DNA of 20,135 nucleotides from JAEUMD01 sp937950105 (GTDB taxonomy: Bacteria > Pseudomonadota > Alphaproteobacteria > Rhizobiales > Hyphomicrobiaceae): NCBI GenBank assembly GCA_036821845.1, contig DAISIT010000057.1:1-20135 (forward strand). The letters run 5' to 3'. Positions 1 through 5,954 of this stretch are shown piece after piece (positions within the stretch are counted from its first letter, which is position 1; every line of letters begins with the position of its first letter). Below the pieces are notes generated by a model. It did not search any database and was not told the DNA's origin. It saw only the letters and a program-made list of their open reading frames with translations. The translations under genes and the position numbers were made by a program.

Positions 1-1
1 C

Positions 2-103
2 GTTCGTGGAGGGGGCTCCCGTGAAGAGCGAAAAGCCCGTCGTCACATCGACCATTACGGCGAACTGGTGACGCACATTTCGGCGCTGCTGCGCCCGACC
101 TGA
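2..103 (+). CDS. C-terminal end of an unidentified gene (5' partial)
   Basis: An open frame enters from the left edge and ends at TGA 101-103, leaving 33 codons that finish ...HYGELVTHISALLRPT. The tail is basic and probably helical, but it has no motif that identifies a family. It could be the end of a small cytoplasmic protein such as a regulator; this is a guess. Codon choice matches the neighbouring genes. The real gene start lies outside the window. Confidence 0.45.
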   Translation, partial: VRGGGSREERKARRHIDHYGELVTHISALLRPT

Positions 104-180
104 CGGCCCGGCCGGGGCGGGCGGGACGGCGCGGCAAAGGCCGTGGAACAGCCACAATCAGCGGTCACACAACCGCCTAT

Positions 181-198
181 TCGCGCGTCGACGCGCGA
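181..198. promoter_or_regulatory. 18-bp perfect palindrome upstream of the small secreted protein gene
   Basis: TCGCGCGTCGACGCGCGA reads identically on both strands. It ends 8 bases before the ribosome binding site (AGAGGA, 207-212) of the gene at 223. A shorter inverted repeat (GCGGT 161-165 / ACCGC 172-176) lies just upstream. The palindrome may be an operator or may form a hairpin in the mRNA leader; no regulator family is recognised from the sequence. Confidence 0.4.
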
Positions 199-222
199 GC
201 AGCAAAAGAGGAATTCGCACCG

Positions 223-489
223 ATGATGAAGCGTCTCATTCTGGCCGCCGCTATGGGCGCGAGCCTTACGGGCGCAGCTTTCGCGCAGGCGGCGGCGACG
301 CCCGACGACTGCCTGAAGCAGGCCTTCGACCTTGCGCAGGAAGCCGAGAAGAAGAAGCTCGGCGAGGGCGACCTCGACAAGCTCGAGGCCATGCTGTCGA
401 AGATGGAGGCGCACTGCGACGCCAAGGAGTTCGATGCCGCCGCCAAGCAGGGCGGCGAGATCAAGACCATGCTCGGCGCCGCGAAGTAA
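223..489 (+). CDS. Small secreted helical protein with two cysteines, function unknown
   Basis: An 88-residue protein. Residues 1-22 form a Sec signal peptide (basic MMKR, then an Ala/Leu-rich core, cleavage near AFA-QA). The mature part of about 66 residues is charged and predicted helical (QEAEKKKLGEGDLDKLEAMLSKMEAHC), with Cys30 and Cys65 placed so that they could tie two helices together as a disulfide in the periplasm. The start at 223 fits AGAGGA at 207-212, ten bases upstream; the second ATG at 226 is a less well spaced alternative. A rho-independent terminator follows, so the gene is probably transcribed alone. I do not recognise the family, and the neighbours give no hint of function. 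Confidence 0.75.
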   Translation: MMKRLILAAAMGASLTGAAFAQAAATPDDCLKQAFDLAQEAEKKKLGEGDLDKLEAMLSKMEAHCDAKEFDAAAKQGGEIKTMLGAAK

Positions 490-513
490 CGTCGGCCACA
501 GGCCAGTGATGCA

Positions 514-545
514 AGGGCGGTCTCCTCAGGGCGGCCGCCCTTTTT
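514..545 (+). terminator. Rho-independent terminator after the small secreted protein gene
   Basis: Arms AGGGCGG (514-520) and CCGCCCT (535-541) with a 14-base loop, followed directly by a T run (541-545). It lies 25 bases after the stop at 489. Confidence 0.75.
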
Positions 546-1026
546 GCACTTGCTCCGACGATCGCCCGTGCGTCGCAGCCGATCCGCTTCAAAAGGGATC
601 GACGTCGCGTGCCGACGTTGCCGGGACGCTCATCTCGGCGGCAACTGCGGCGGCCGCGGCGCTGAGGTCGAGCCGCTCGGCCCTGAGCCGCACTCGCGCG
701 GGGCTTCCTTGCCCGGCAAGTCCAGGGCGCGCCGCCCGGCATTGGCGACGGTCGCGGCGAGTGCAGCAGGGCATTTGCGACCGCGATCACCGTCCCCCGA
801 TGCCGAGAAGGCACGCCAGCAGCAATTCCGACATTGCCGGCCGCCCACGCCGTTGTCCCGGATTGCGGTCCCGCTTCGGACTTTATAACATCCAACCCAT
901 ATCGACCGGAGGATCCGGGGACTGGTCCGGGGCGTGACAGCAAGGCAGCAGGTTGCGACCCGCCGGGAATCAAACGGCGCGGCTCGGAGGGCCTGTCACC
1001 CGACCGGTCCGCAAGGAGAGTATGAG
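546..1026. other. Gene-free stretch upstream of the histidine-rich protein gene
   Basis: No convincing gene was found. The open frames here, including a long one on the minus strand, are Arg/Pro/Ala-rich translations of the kind high-GC DNA gives by chance, without ribosome binding sites. A weak promoter candidate is TTGCGG (863-868), 15-base spacer, TATAAC (884-889), pointing towards the gene at 1027. The AT-richer patch ACTTTATAACA around 880-890 stands out locally. Confidence 0.4.
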
Positions 1027-2043
1027 ATGTCGACGGCACTGAACACGATTGGTGCGTTCTCGGGCAAGAGCGGGCCGGAGCCCCATGACGTTGAGGGACG
1101 CGGCCGCGCATCCCCGGCCATGCGGGCCTCACTGCTCGGCGCGTGCGCGCTTGCCGCTCTCTGTGCGCCGCTGCAGGCCGAGGCCGGCCACGACGTGTTC
1201 CACATCTTCACGCCGGTCGTCGAGAAAGGGCATTGGGGTTTCGAGGCCTTGAGCACGTTCCAGGCCGGGCTGCCGAAGCAGGACGAACACGACGAGGACG
1301 AAGACGAAGGGGAACACGAGGAACATGGCCACACCGCCGTGCGCGCCGCCCATGAGTTTGCGCTGCACGGTGCCGTCACCGATTTCTGGATGACGAAGCT
1401 GGCGCTCGGCGTCGCCCGCCAACCGGGCGACGGCTATGCCGCAACGACGCTGGCGCTCGAGAACGTGTTCCGCCTGACGCCGCGAGCGCGCGGCGCCCTC
1501 GATTTCGCGTGGTTCACATCGGTCAGCGTTGGCCTCGAAAGCGGCGCGTCACACGCGGTCGAATTCGGCCCCGTCGTGTCGCTCGATGCCGGCAAGGTAT
1601 CGATCGTGCTGAACCCGTTCTTCGAGAAGACCTTCGGCGAAAACCGCGAGGAGGGCATCGCCTTCGCTTACGGCTGGCGCGCGACCTATGAGATCGCCGA
1701 CAAGCTCGCCATCGGCATCGAAGGCTACGGCGAGGTCGAGAACATCGGCGACGCTCCCGATGCCGCCGAGCAGGTGCATCGCATCGGCCCCGTAATCTAT
1801 CTCGGACACATGCACGGCGCCCGTCATCATGCGCATGGCACGTCGCTACAGCATGGCGGGCACAGCGAAGGCCACGGCCACCATCACGGTGCCGGACCAC
1901 ACGAAGGGCATGACCACGAGGCCCGCAAACATGCCGGCAGCAACCACGCCGGCGACTGGCATGCGGAAGTCGGCGTGCTGATCGGCCTCACCGAAGCGAC
2001 CCCCGACGCGGCCTTGAAGATCAACGTCGGTACGGATTTCTGA
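1027..2043 (+). CDS. Histidine-rich predicted outer-membrane beta-barrel protein
   Basis: A 338-residue protein. A hydrophobic signal sequence lies at about residues 32-53 (MRASLLGACALAALCAPLQAEA), so either the signal has a long N-region or translation starts at the internal ATG 1120. The start at 1027 is preferred because AAGGAGAG stands just before it and none precedes 1120. The mature part has alternating strand-like segments (LDFAWFTSVSVGL, KVSIVLNPFFEKTFG, KLAIGIEGYGEVE) and ends in ...INVGTDF, with the terminal Phe usual for outer-membrane barrels. Two metal-ligand-rich inserts stand out: an acidic/His stretch at residues 85-102 and a loop at 261-312 with 17 histidines. These suggest zinc, nickel or copper binding; this is inference. 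I cannot name a family. It converges on the RND exporter downstream. Confidence 0.8.
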   Translation: MSTALNTIGAFSGKSGPEPHDVEGRGRASPAMRASLLGACALAALCAPLQAEAGHDVFHIFTPVVEKGHWGFEALSTFQAGLPKQDEHDEDEDEGEHEEHGHTAVRAAHEFALHGAVTDFWMTKLALGVARQPGDGYAATTLALENVFRLTPRARGALDFAWFTSVSVGLESGASHAVEFGPVVSLDAGKVSIVLNPFFEKTFGENREEGIAFAYGWRATYEIADKLAIGIEGYGEVENIGDAPDAAEQVHRIGPVIYLGHMHGARHHAHGTSLQHGGHSEGHGHHHGAGPHEGHDHEARKHAGSNHAGDWHAEVGVLIGLTEATPDAALKINVGTDF

Positions 2044-2110
2044 AACATGCAGCGCGTCGGCTTGGCGCGCTTGCGGGACGCCGGGGAACGGCTTGCACCA
2101 TCCGCCGGCT

Positions 2111-4447
2111 TCAGCCCGCGCTGCGGCGCGGCAGGACGCGGCGGATCAGCGCGACGGTGGCCGGCAGGATCACCAGCTGGCCGATCAGCGAGGCGAACAG
2201 GCACACCGCCGTCAGCTCGCCGAACTGGCGCAGCGACGGCAGATCCGAAAGCACCGTGACGCCGAGGCCCAGCGCCAGCACGATAGTCGTCAGCACCACC
2301 GCCGGGCCGATGTGATGCACCGTGCGGATCAGCGCCTGGCGCGTGTGCTCCGGTCCTGATCCGGCGCCGAGACGATCCTCCTCGAGATGGTAGCGGTTGA
2401 GGAAGTGGATGGTGGAATCGATCGCCAGCGCGAAGGCGACCGTGATGGCGATGATCGAGGCGAACTGCAGCCCCTGCCCGGTGACGAACAGCAGCGTACC
2501 GGTGGCGAAGATCGGGAACAGCGACGGCAGCACGCTGGCGAGCCCGGCAAGCAGCGAGCGAAGCGCGATGCCGAGGAATATGAAGATCACGAACATGTCG
2601 CCGACGAGACCCCAGTTGAGTTCGCCGATCAGTTTCGCCGAGTTGCGGGCCGCGATCGCCGGCAGACCGGTCACCGAAATCTCGTAGTCGGGGTTTGCCT
2701 TGCGCACCGGCTCGAGCGCACGATCGATCTCCTCGACCACGGGCAGGATCAGGCTGGCGTCGACATCGGGCATACGCGCCGTCACCAGCACCGCGCGCTG
2801 CTCGGCATCGATGAAACGGCGCGTAAGATGCTCGGGCAGCAGCCCGACATAGGACTTGACCGTTTCGATGCGGCTGTCCCCAGCTTCCGCCAGCCAGCGC
2901 CGCAGACTGTCGAGCGACCACACGTTGCCGAGACCCGCGCGGTGCTGCAGCACGTCATGCGCGTCGTGGATCACCTTCAGCGTCGCGTCGTCGTAAAGGT
3001 TGTGCTCGGGTCCCCATTGCACCATGACGTGCACCGGATTGGCACCCGTCAGCTTCTGGTCGAGCTTGGCGGTACCCGCGAGGGCCTGTTCCTTGTCGGG
3101 CACCTGATCGGCGAGCCGGTACATCGGCACCAGCTGCGAATAGGCGAAGCCGGTCGCGACCACGGCGGCGACGCCGAGCGCCGAGAACAGCTCGGGCCGC
3201 GCCGACACGTGGCGCACGATCGCCTCGGTCGCGTGCTGCAGCACGCCGACACTGCCTTCTTCCTCGTCGATGTCGCCGGTGCGGCTGGCGGGTTCCCTGC
3301 GCACCAGGATCGCTGCGAGCGTCGGCACCACCACGGCGACGGCGATGTAGGAGATGGCAACGGCGAGCAACGCCGCCTGTCCGAACGTCTTGATCAGTGC
3401 CGACTGCGCGAACGAGAACGACAGCAGCGCCAGCGCCGCGTTCATGGCGGTGAGCAGGCAGGCTGGTGCAACGTCGAGCACCGCGGCGCGCGCGGCCGCG
3501 ACGCGATCGACGCCGGCGAGGATCGAGCGGCGCACCGAGAACACGAGGTGCATCGAGTCCGAGAAACCCGACACGAGGATCAGCGGCGTGATGACGTTGA
3601 TGAACAGGTTGAGCCGATAGTCGAGCGTGCCGAGCACGCCGAGTGTCCACAGGATGGCGATGGCCGGCCCGGCGACCGCGATCAGCGTCAGCGAGACGCG
3701 GCGGAAGAACAGGTACGCGACGACGATACCGACGACGAATCCAAGCCCGTTGTAGATCAGCCGGTCGCGCTCGACCGCATTGCGGATCTCGAGTTGCATC
3801 ACCGGCGCGCCGGTGAGCTTGGCGGCGAGGCCCGAACCGGCAGTCTCCTTGTCGACGATCTCCTGCAATCCACCGATGATCTTGCGCGGACCTTCGCGCT
3901 CGACCACCTCTCGATCGAGCGAAATGACGATCAGTGCCAGCTGCCCGTCGTTCGACAGAAACTTGCCGGCGACGATGTCGTTGCTCTTCAGTCGCTGGAT
4001 GATCGCATCGTAGCCGGCGGCGTCCTCCGGCATCTCGTCGGGCACCAGCGGCGCGGCATAGCCGTTGGCGTCGGGCTTGTCGCGCGCCGAGAGCATCGAA
4101 ATGAGGCCCTTCACGCCATCGGCCAGCTGCAGTTCGATGACCAGATTGGAGAACGCGGCGAGACTGTCGCGCGCGAGCAGCTTTTCACCCTCGACGACCA
4201 CCAGCACGTCGTATTCGCTCGACGGAAAGCGGCGATCGATCTCCTCGTACTGCCGGAATTCCTTGGTATCGGTGCGGAACAGCTCGGAGAGCGAGTCGTC
4301 GACGCGCAGCCGCATGACGCCGAACACCGCCGCAATGGTCAGCAGCAGGATGAGCGCGGCCGATAGATAGGGCGCCTTGAGCGCGATCAGGCCGAGCCGG
4401 TCGAGCCCGAACGAGAAACGAAACGAGCGGCGAGGCTCCTCGCTCAT
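2111..4447 (-). CDS. RND superfamily exporter, MMPL/HpnN-like (COG1033 type)
   Basis: A 778-residue inner-membrane protein with the duplicated RND layout. It has TM1 near residues 28-47, a large periplasmic loop to about 230, TM2-6 about 232-382, a cytoplasmic linker, TM7 about 420-438, a second periplasmic loop, and TM8-12 about 614-768. Acidic residues sit in the membrane at the expected relay points: D297 in GFSDSMH (TM4) and D677 in AIDSTIH (TM10). The length fits stand-alone MMPL exporters that work without a membrane fusion protein; substrates in the family include lipids and hopanoids, but this one's cargo cannot be read from sequence. The start at 4447 has GGGGGAT upstream on the minus strand. 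The gene is divergent from dsrE2, across a shared control region, and convergent with the histidine-rich protein gene. Confidence 0.88.
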   Translation of the reverse strand: MSEEPRRSFRFSFGLDRLGLIALKAPYLSAALILLLTIAAVFGVMRLRVDDSLSELFRTDTKEFRQYEEIDRRFPSSEYDVLVVVEGEKLLARDSLAAFSNLVIELQLADGVKGLISMLSARDKPDANGYAAPLVPDEMPEDAAGYDAIIQRLKSNDIVAGKFLSNDGQLALIVISLDREVVEREGPRKIIGGLQEIVDKETAGSGLAAKLTGAPVMQLEIRNAVERDRLIYNGLGFVVGIVVAYLFFRRVSLTLIAVAGPAIAILWTLGVLGTLDYRLNLFINVITPLILVSGFSDSMHLVFSVRRSILAGVDRVAAARAAVLDVAPACLLTAMNAALALLSFSFAQSALIKTFGQAALLAVAISYIAVAVVVPTLAAILVRREPASRTGDIDEEEGSVGVLQHATEAIVRHVSARPELFSALGVAAVVATGFAYSQLVPMYRLADQVPDKEQALAGTAKLDQKLTGANPVHVMVQWGPEHNLYDDATLKVIHDAHDVLQHRAGLGNVWSLDSLRRWLAEAGDSRIETVKSYVGLLPEHLTRRFIDAEQRAVLVTARMPDVDASLILPVVEEIDRALEPVRKANPDYEISVTGLPAIAARNSAKLIGELNWGLVGDMFVIFIFLGIALRSLLAGLASVLPSLFPIFATGTLLFVTGQGLQFASIIAITVAFALAIDSTIHFLNRYHLEEDRLGAGSGPEHTRQALIRTVHHIGPAVVLTTIVLALGLGVTVLSDLPSLRQFGELTAVCLFASLIGQLVILPATVALIRRVLPRRSAG

Positions 4448-4717
4448 GGATTACATCCCCCAGGGCGCGCGCGGCAAGGCGCTTCCCCGCCCGGCCCGCC
4501 GCACATCACTTTTGTCGTTGGCTGCGCTTGCAGGCCCCGAATCGGACCATGGCGAGGATGGTTGCCCGCGCCCGCCGCTGAACGCAAGACGAAGAGCCGC
4601 GAAGCGGCCGCTGCCGACGGTCCCCGGGCAACCACCGCCGGTCGACCGCGCCGGTCAGGGCGGGAGAGCCAGCGGGCCTCGCGCCCCCTCCCTACGACGC
4701 CGAGGTTGACGCCGCCT

Positions 4718-4745
4718 TTGTTATTTTCGAATGTACGAATATAAC
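4718..4745 (+). promoter_or_regulatory. Predicted dsrE2 promoter
   Basis: TTGTTA (4718-4723), 16-base spacer, TATAAC (4740-4745), predicting a start near 4752. The spacer coincides with the core of the palindrome, a position where a bound repressor would block RNA polymerase. Confidence 0.5.
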
Positions 4746-4747
4746 AA
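4720..4747 (-). promoter_or_regulatory. Predicted minus-strand promoter towards the RND exporter gene
   Basis: Because of the symmetry of the inverted repeat, the minus strand carries TTGTTA (4747-4742), a 16-base spacer and AATAAC (4725-4720), which is four of six to the consensus -10. It overlaps the plus-strand promoter almost completely, so the two would compete for polymerase or share one regulator. Confidence 0.3.
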
Positions 4748-4828
4748 AGGAGGGGGTTGGGCTATCTGTGGCCCGGCTCGAAAAATCGTGACAAAACGAC
4801 GTCGAGGCGTCGAGGGAGAGGAAGCAAC

Positions 4829-5317
4829 ATGGCTGACAACCAGAAGAGCATGTCGATCATCGTCACCAAGGGCACGCTGGATTGGGCCTATCCGCCCTTC
4901 ATCCTGGCGACCACGGCGGCGGCCATGGGCGTCAACGTGACGATGTTCTTCACGTTCTACGGGCTGGCCCTGCTCAAGAAGGACCTGAACCTGCAGATTT
5001 CGCCGCTCGGCAAGCCGGATATGGAAATGCCGATGGCCGGCATGCACATGAAGATGCCGAACATCGTCGCCGTTCTGCCGGGCGTCAACGCCATGGCCAC
5101 CACCATGATGAAGAACCTGATCGCCAAGAAGGGCGTCGCTTCGATCCCGCAACTGCGCGAGGCGGCGGTCGAGTCCGACGTGGAGATCATCGCCTGCCAG
5201 ATGACGCTCGATCTCTTCGAGATGAAGAAAGAGAACCTCATCGACGGCGTGAAGCTCGGCGGCGCGGCAACCTATATGGAAAAGGCGCTCGGCTCCGACA
5301 TCAACCTGTACATCTGA
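4829..5317 (+). CDS. dsrE2: DsrE2-type sulfur carrier protein (DsrE/DsrF-like family)
   Basis: A 162-residue protein of the DsrE/DsrF-like fold. It has an N-terminal strand (MSIIVTKGTLD), an apolar segment at residues 21-48 (PPFILATTAAAMGVNVTMFFTFYG) that resembles the membrane-associated part of DsrE2, and one cysteine, Cys123, in IIACQMTLDLF, the position that carries persulfide in this family. Family knowledge: DsrE2 proteins are encoded beside tusA, often with a rhodanese, and take part in sulfur transfer in sulfur-oxidising and other bacteria. A Met-rich run lies at residues 65-76 (six Met, one His). The start at 4829 is chosen because the purine-rich GAGGGAGAGGA (4812-4822) precedes it; an in-frame ATG at 4757 would put unlikely sequence in front and has no such site. 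tusA follows 149 bases later. Confidence 0.85.
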   Translation: MADNQKSMSIIVTKGTLDWAYPPFILATTAAAMGVNVTMFFTFYGLALLKKDLNLQISPLGKPDMEMPMAGMHMKMPNIVAVLPGVNAMATTMMKNLIAKKGVASIPQLREAAVESDVEIIACQMTLDLFEMKKENLIDGVKLGGAATYMEKALGSDINLYI

Positions 5318-5397
5318 TCCAGATCAGGAACCACGCGAGACAACGCGCCTCATGACGCTCGGTTCGCGAGCCTGTCAGAAGCATTGGCGCCGAAATT

Positions 5398-5426
5398 CCG
5401 GCCGGGCGCTCCACAGCGCCCGCCGG
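5398..5426 (+). other. Strong hairpin between dsrE2 and tusA
   Basis: Arms at 5398-5410 and 5415-5426 pair over 12 bp, with one bulged C and a CCAC loop. No T run follows, so it is not a standard terminator. It may be an mRNA processing or stability element that sets different dsrE2 and tusA levels, or a weak rho-assisted stop. It lies 41 bases before the tusA start. Confidence 0.5.
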
Positions 5427-5466
5427 CTGGTCAACCAATCAACGAAACACAGGGAAGGATAGAAAC

Positions 5467-5694
5467 ATGGCTGACAAGGTTCTGGACGCGAAGGGTCTCA
5501 ACTGCCCGCTGCCGATCCTGAAGGCGAAGAAGGCGATCATGGAAGTGCCGAAGGACGGCACGCTCGAGGTTCTCTCGACCGATCCGGGTTCGGTCGCGGA
5601 CTTCCAGGCCTTCTGCCGCACCACCGGCAACACCATGGTCGAGACGGGTGAGTCGGCGGGCGTCTACCGCTTCGTCATCCGCCACACCGCCTGA
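5467..5694 (+). CDS. tusA: TusA family sulfur carrier (sulfurtransferase)
   Basis: A 75-residue cytoplasmic protein close in length to E. coli TusA (81). It has the family signature Cys13-Pro-Leu-Pro16 in GLNCPLPILKAKKA; Cys13 is the persulfide-carrying residue. A second cysteine lies in AFCRTTGN. TusA proteins relay sulfane sulfur from desulfurases or rhodaneses to tRNA thiolation, molybdenum cofactor or sulfur oxidation enzymes; pairing with dsrE2 here favours the sulfur-trafficking role in sulfur metabolism, an inference from context. The start is well supported by AGGGAAGGA at 5451-5459, seven bases upstream. It is probably in one transcript with dsrE2, subject to the hairpin between them. 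Confidence 0.93.
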   Translation: MADKVLDAKGLNCPLPILKAKKAIMEVPKDGTLEVLSTDPGSVADFQAFCRTTGNTMVETGESAGVYRFVIRHTA

Positions 5695-5774
5695 TCTGTT
5701 GCAGCGAGTGTTGCATTAGGCCACTGCCGCAGCCTCAAGCTGTGCCCCGATAGCCTCAGTGCTCCAACCAAGAT

Positions 5775-5810
5775 ACAAGAGCCGCCCTCGATCAGAGGAG
5801 CGGCTCTTGT
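5775..5810 (+). terminator. Terminator-like hairpin after tusA
   Basis: Perfect 11-bp arms ACAAGAGCCGC (5775-5785) and GCGGCTCTTGT (5800-5810). The stem can be extended inward by CCTC/GAGG around a GATCA loop. The T tract is poor (TTGTGTT), so termination may be incomplete or the hairpin may protect the mRNA end. It lies 80 bases after the tusA stop. Confidence 0.6.
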
Positions 5811-5954
5811 GTTATGCGGATTCTGCAGTGCTAATATTCGCGATCGCTGATGCGGGTAAGCGCCGGCCTACAACGGATGCACCCCTGTCAGTCAAAAGCG
5901 CCATTCATGCACCGCGCGTCGCCGCGGTCCCGGGGACTTTCGAGGGGGAAATTC

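Larger units (their letters stand above)
4715..4750. promoter_or_regulatory. Palindromic operator candidate in the exporter/dsrE2 control region
   Basis: Perfect 10-bp arms CCTTTGTTAT (4715-4724) and ATAACAAAGG (4741-4750) flank a core that is itself partly symmetric (TTCG 4726-4729, CGAA 4736-4739). The inner part reads TTTC-N8-GAAT (4725-4740). This is one base off the ATTC-N8-GAAT site that I recall for the persulfide-sensing ArsR-family repressor SqrR of Rhodobacter. ArsR/BigR/SqrR control of a persulfide-carrier operon would make sense, but this is inference; no regulator gene is in the window. Confidence 0.5.
4448..4828. other. Divergent control region between the RND exporter and dsrE2
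   Basis: 381 bases without a credible gene. The sequence is GC-rich except for an AT-rich island at 4715-4750 that contains a perfect inverted repeat and promoter-like elements on both strands (separate entries). The leader would be about 77 bases for dsrE2 and about 266 bases for the exporter gene. No other repeat or RNA gene was seen. Confidence 0.6.

Noticed and set aside
934..1026. An upstream GTG start for the histidine-rich protein
   Set aside because: It would add 31 residues of basic sequence before an already long N-region, and the AAGGAGAG site fits ATG 1027.
461..1132. A 223-codon minus-strand frame in the gene-free stretch
   Set aside because: It is Arg/Pro-rich with no recognisable domain, and it spans the terminator of one gene and the start of another on the opposite strand.
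2387..4366. A 659-codon open frame on the plus strand opposite the RND exporter
   Set aside because: It is charged low-complexity sequence (Arg/Asp/Gln/His) without a ribosome site or family motif, while the minus-strand frame has all RND features.
4757..4828. An upstream ATG for DsrE2
   Set aside because: The added residues are unlike the family, and the purine-rich ribosome site sits just before ATG 4829.
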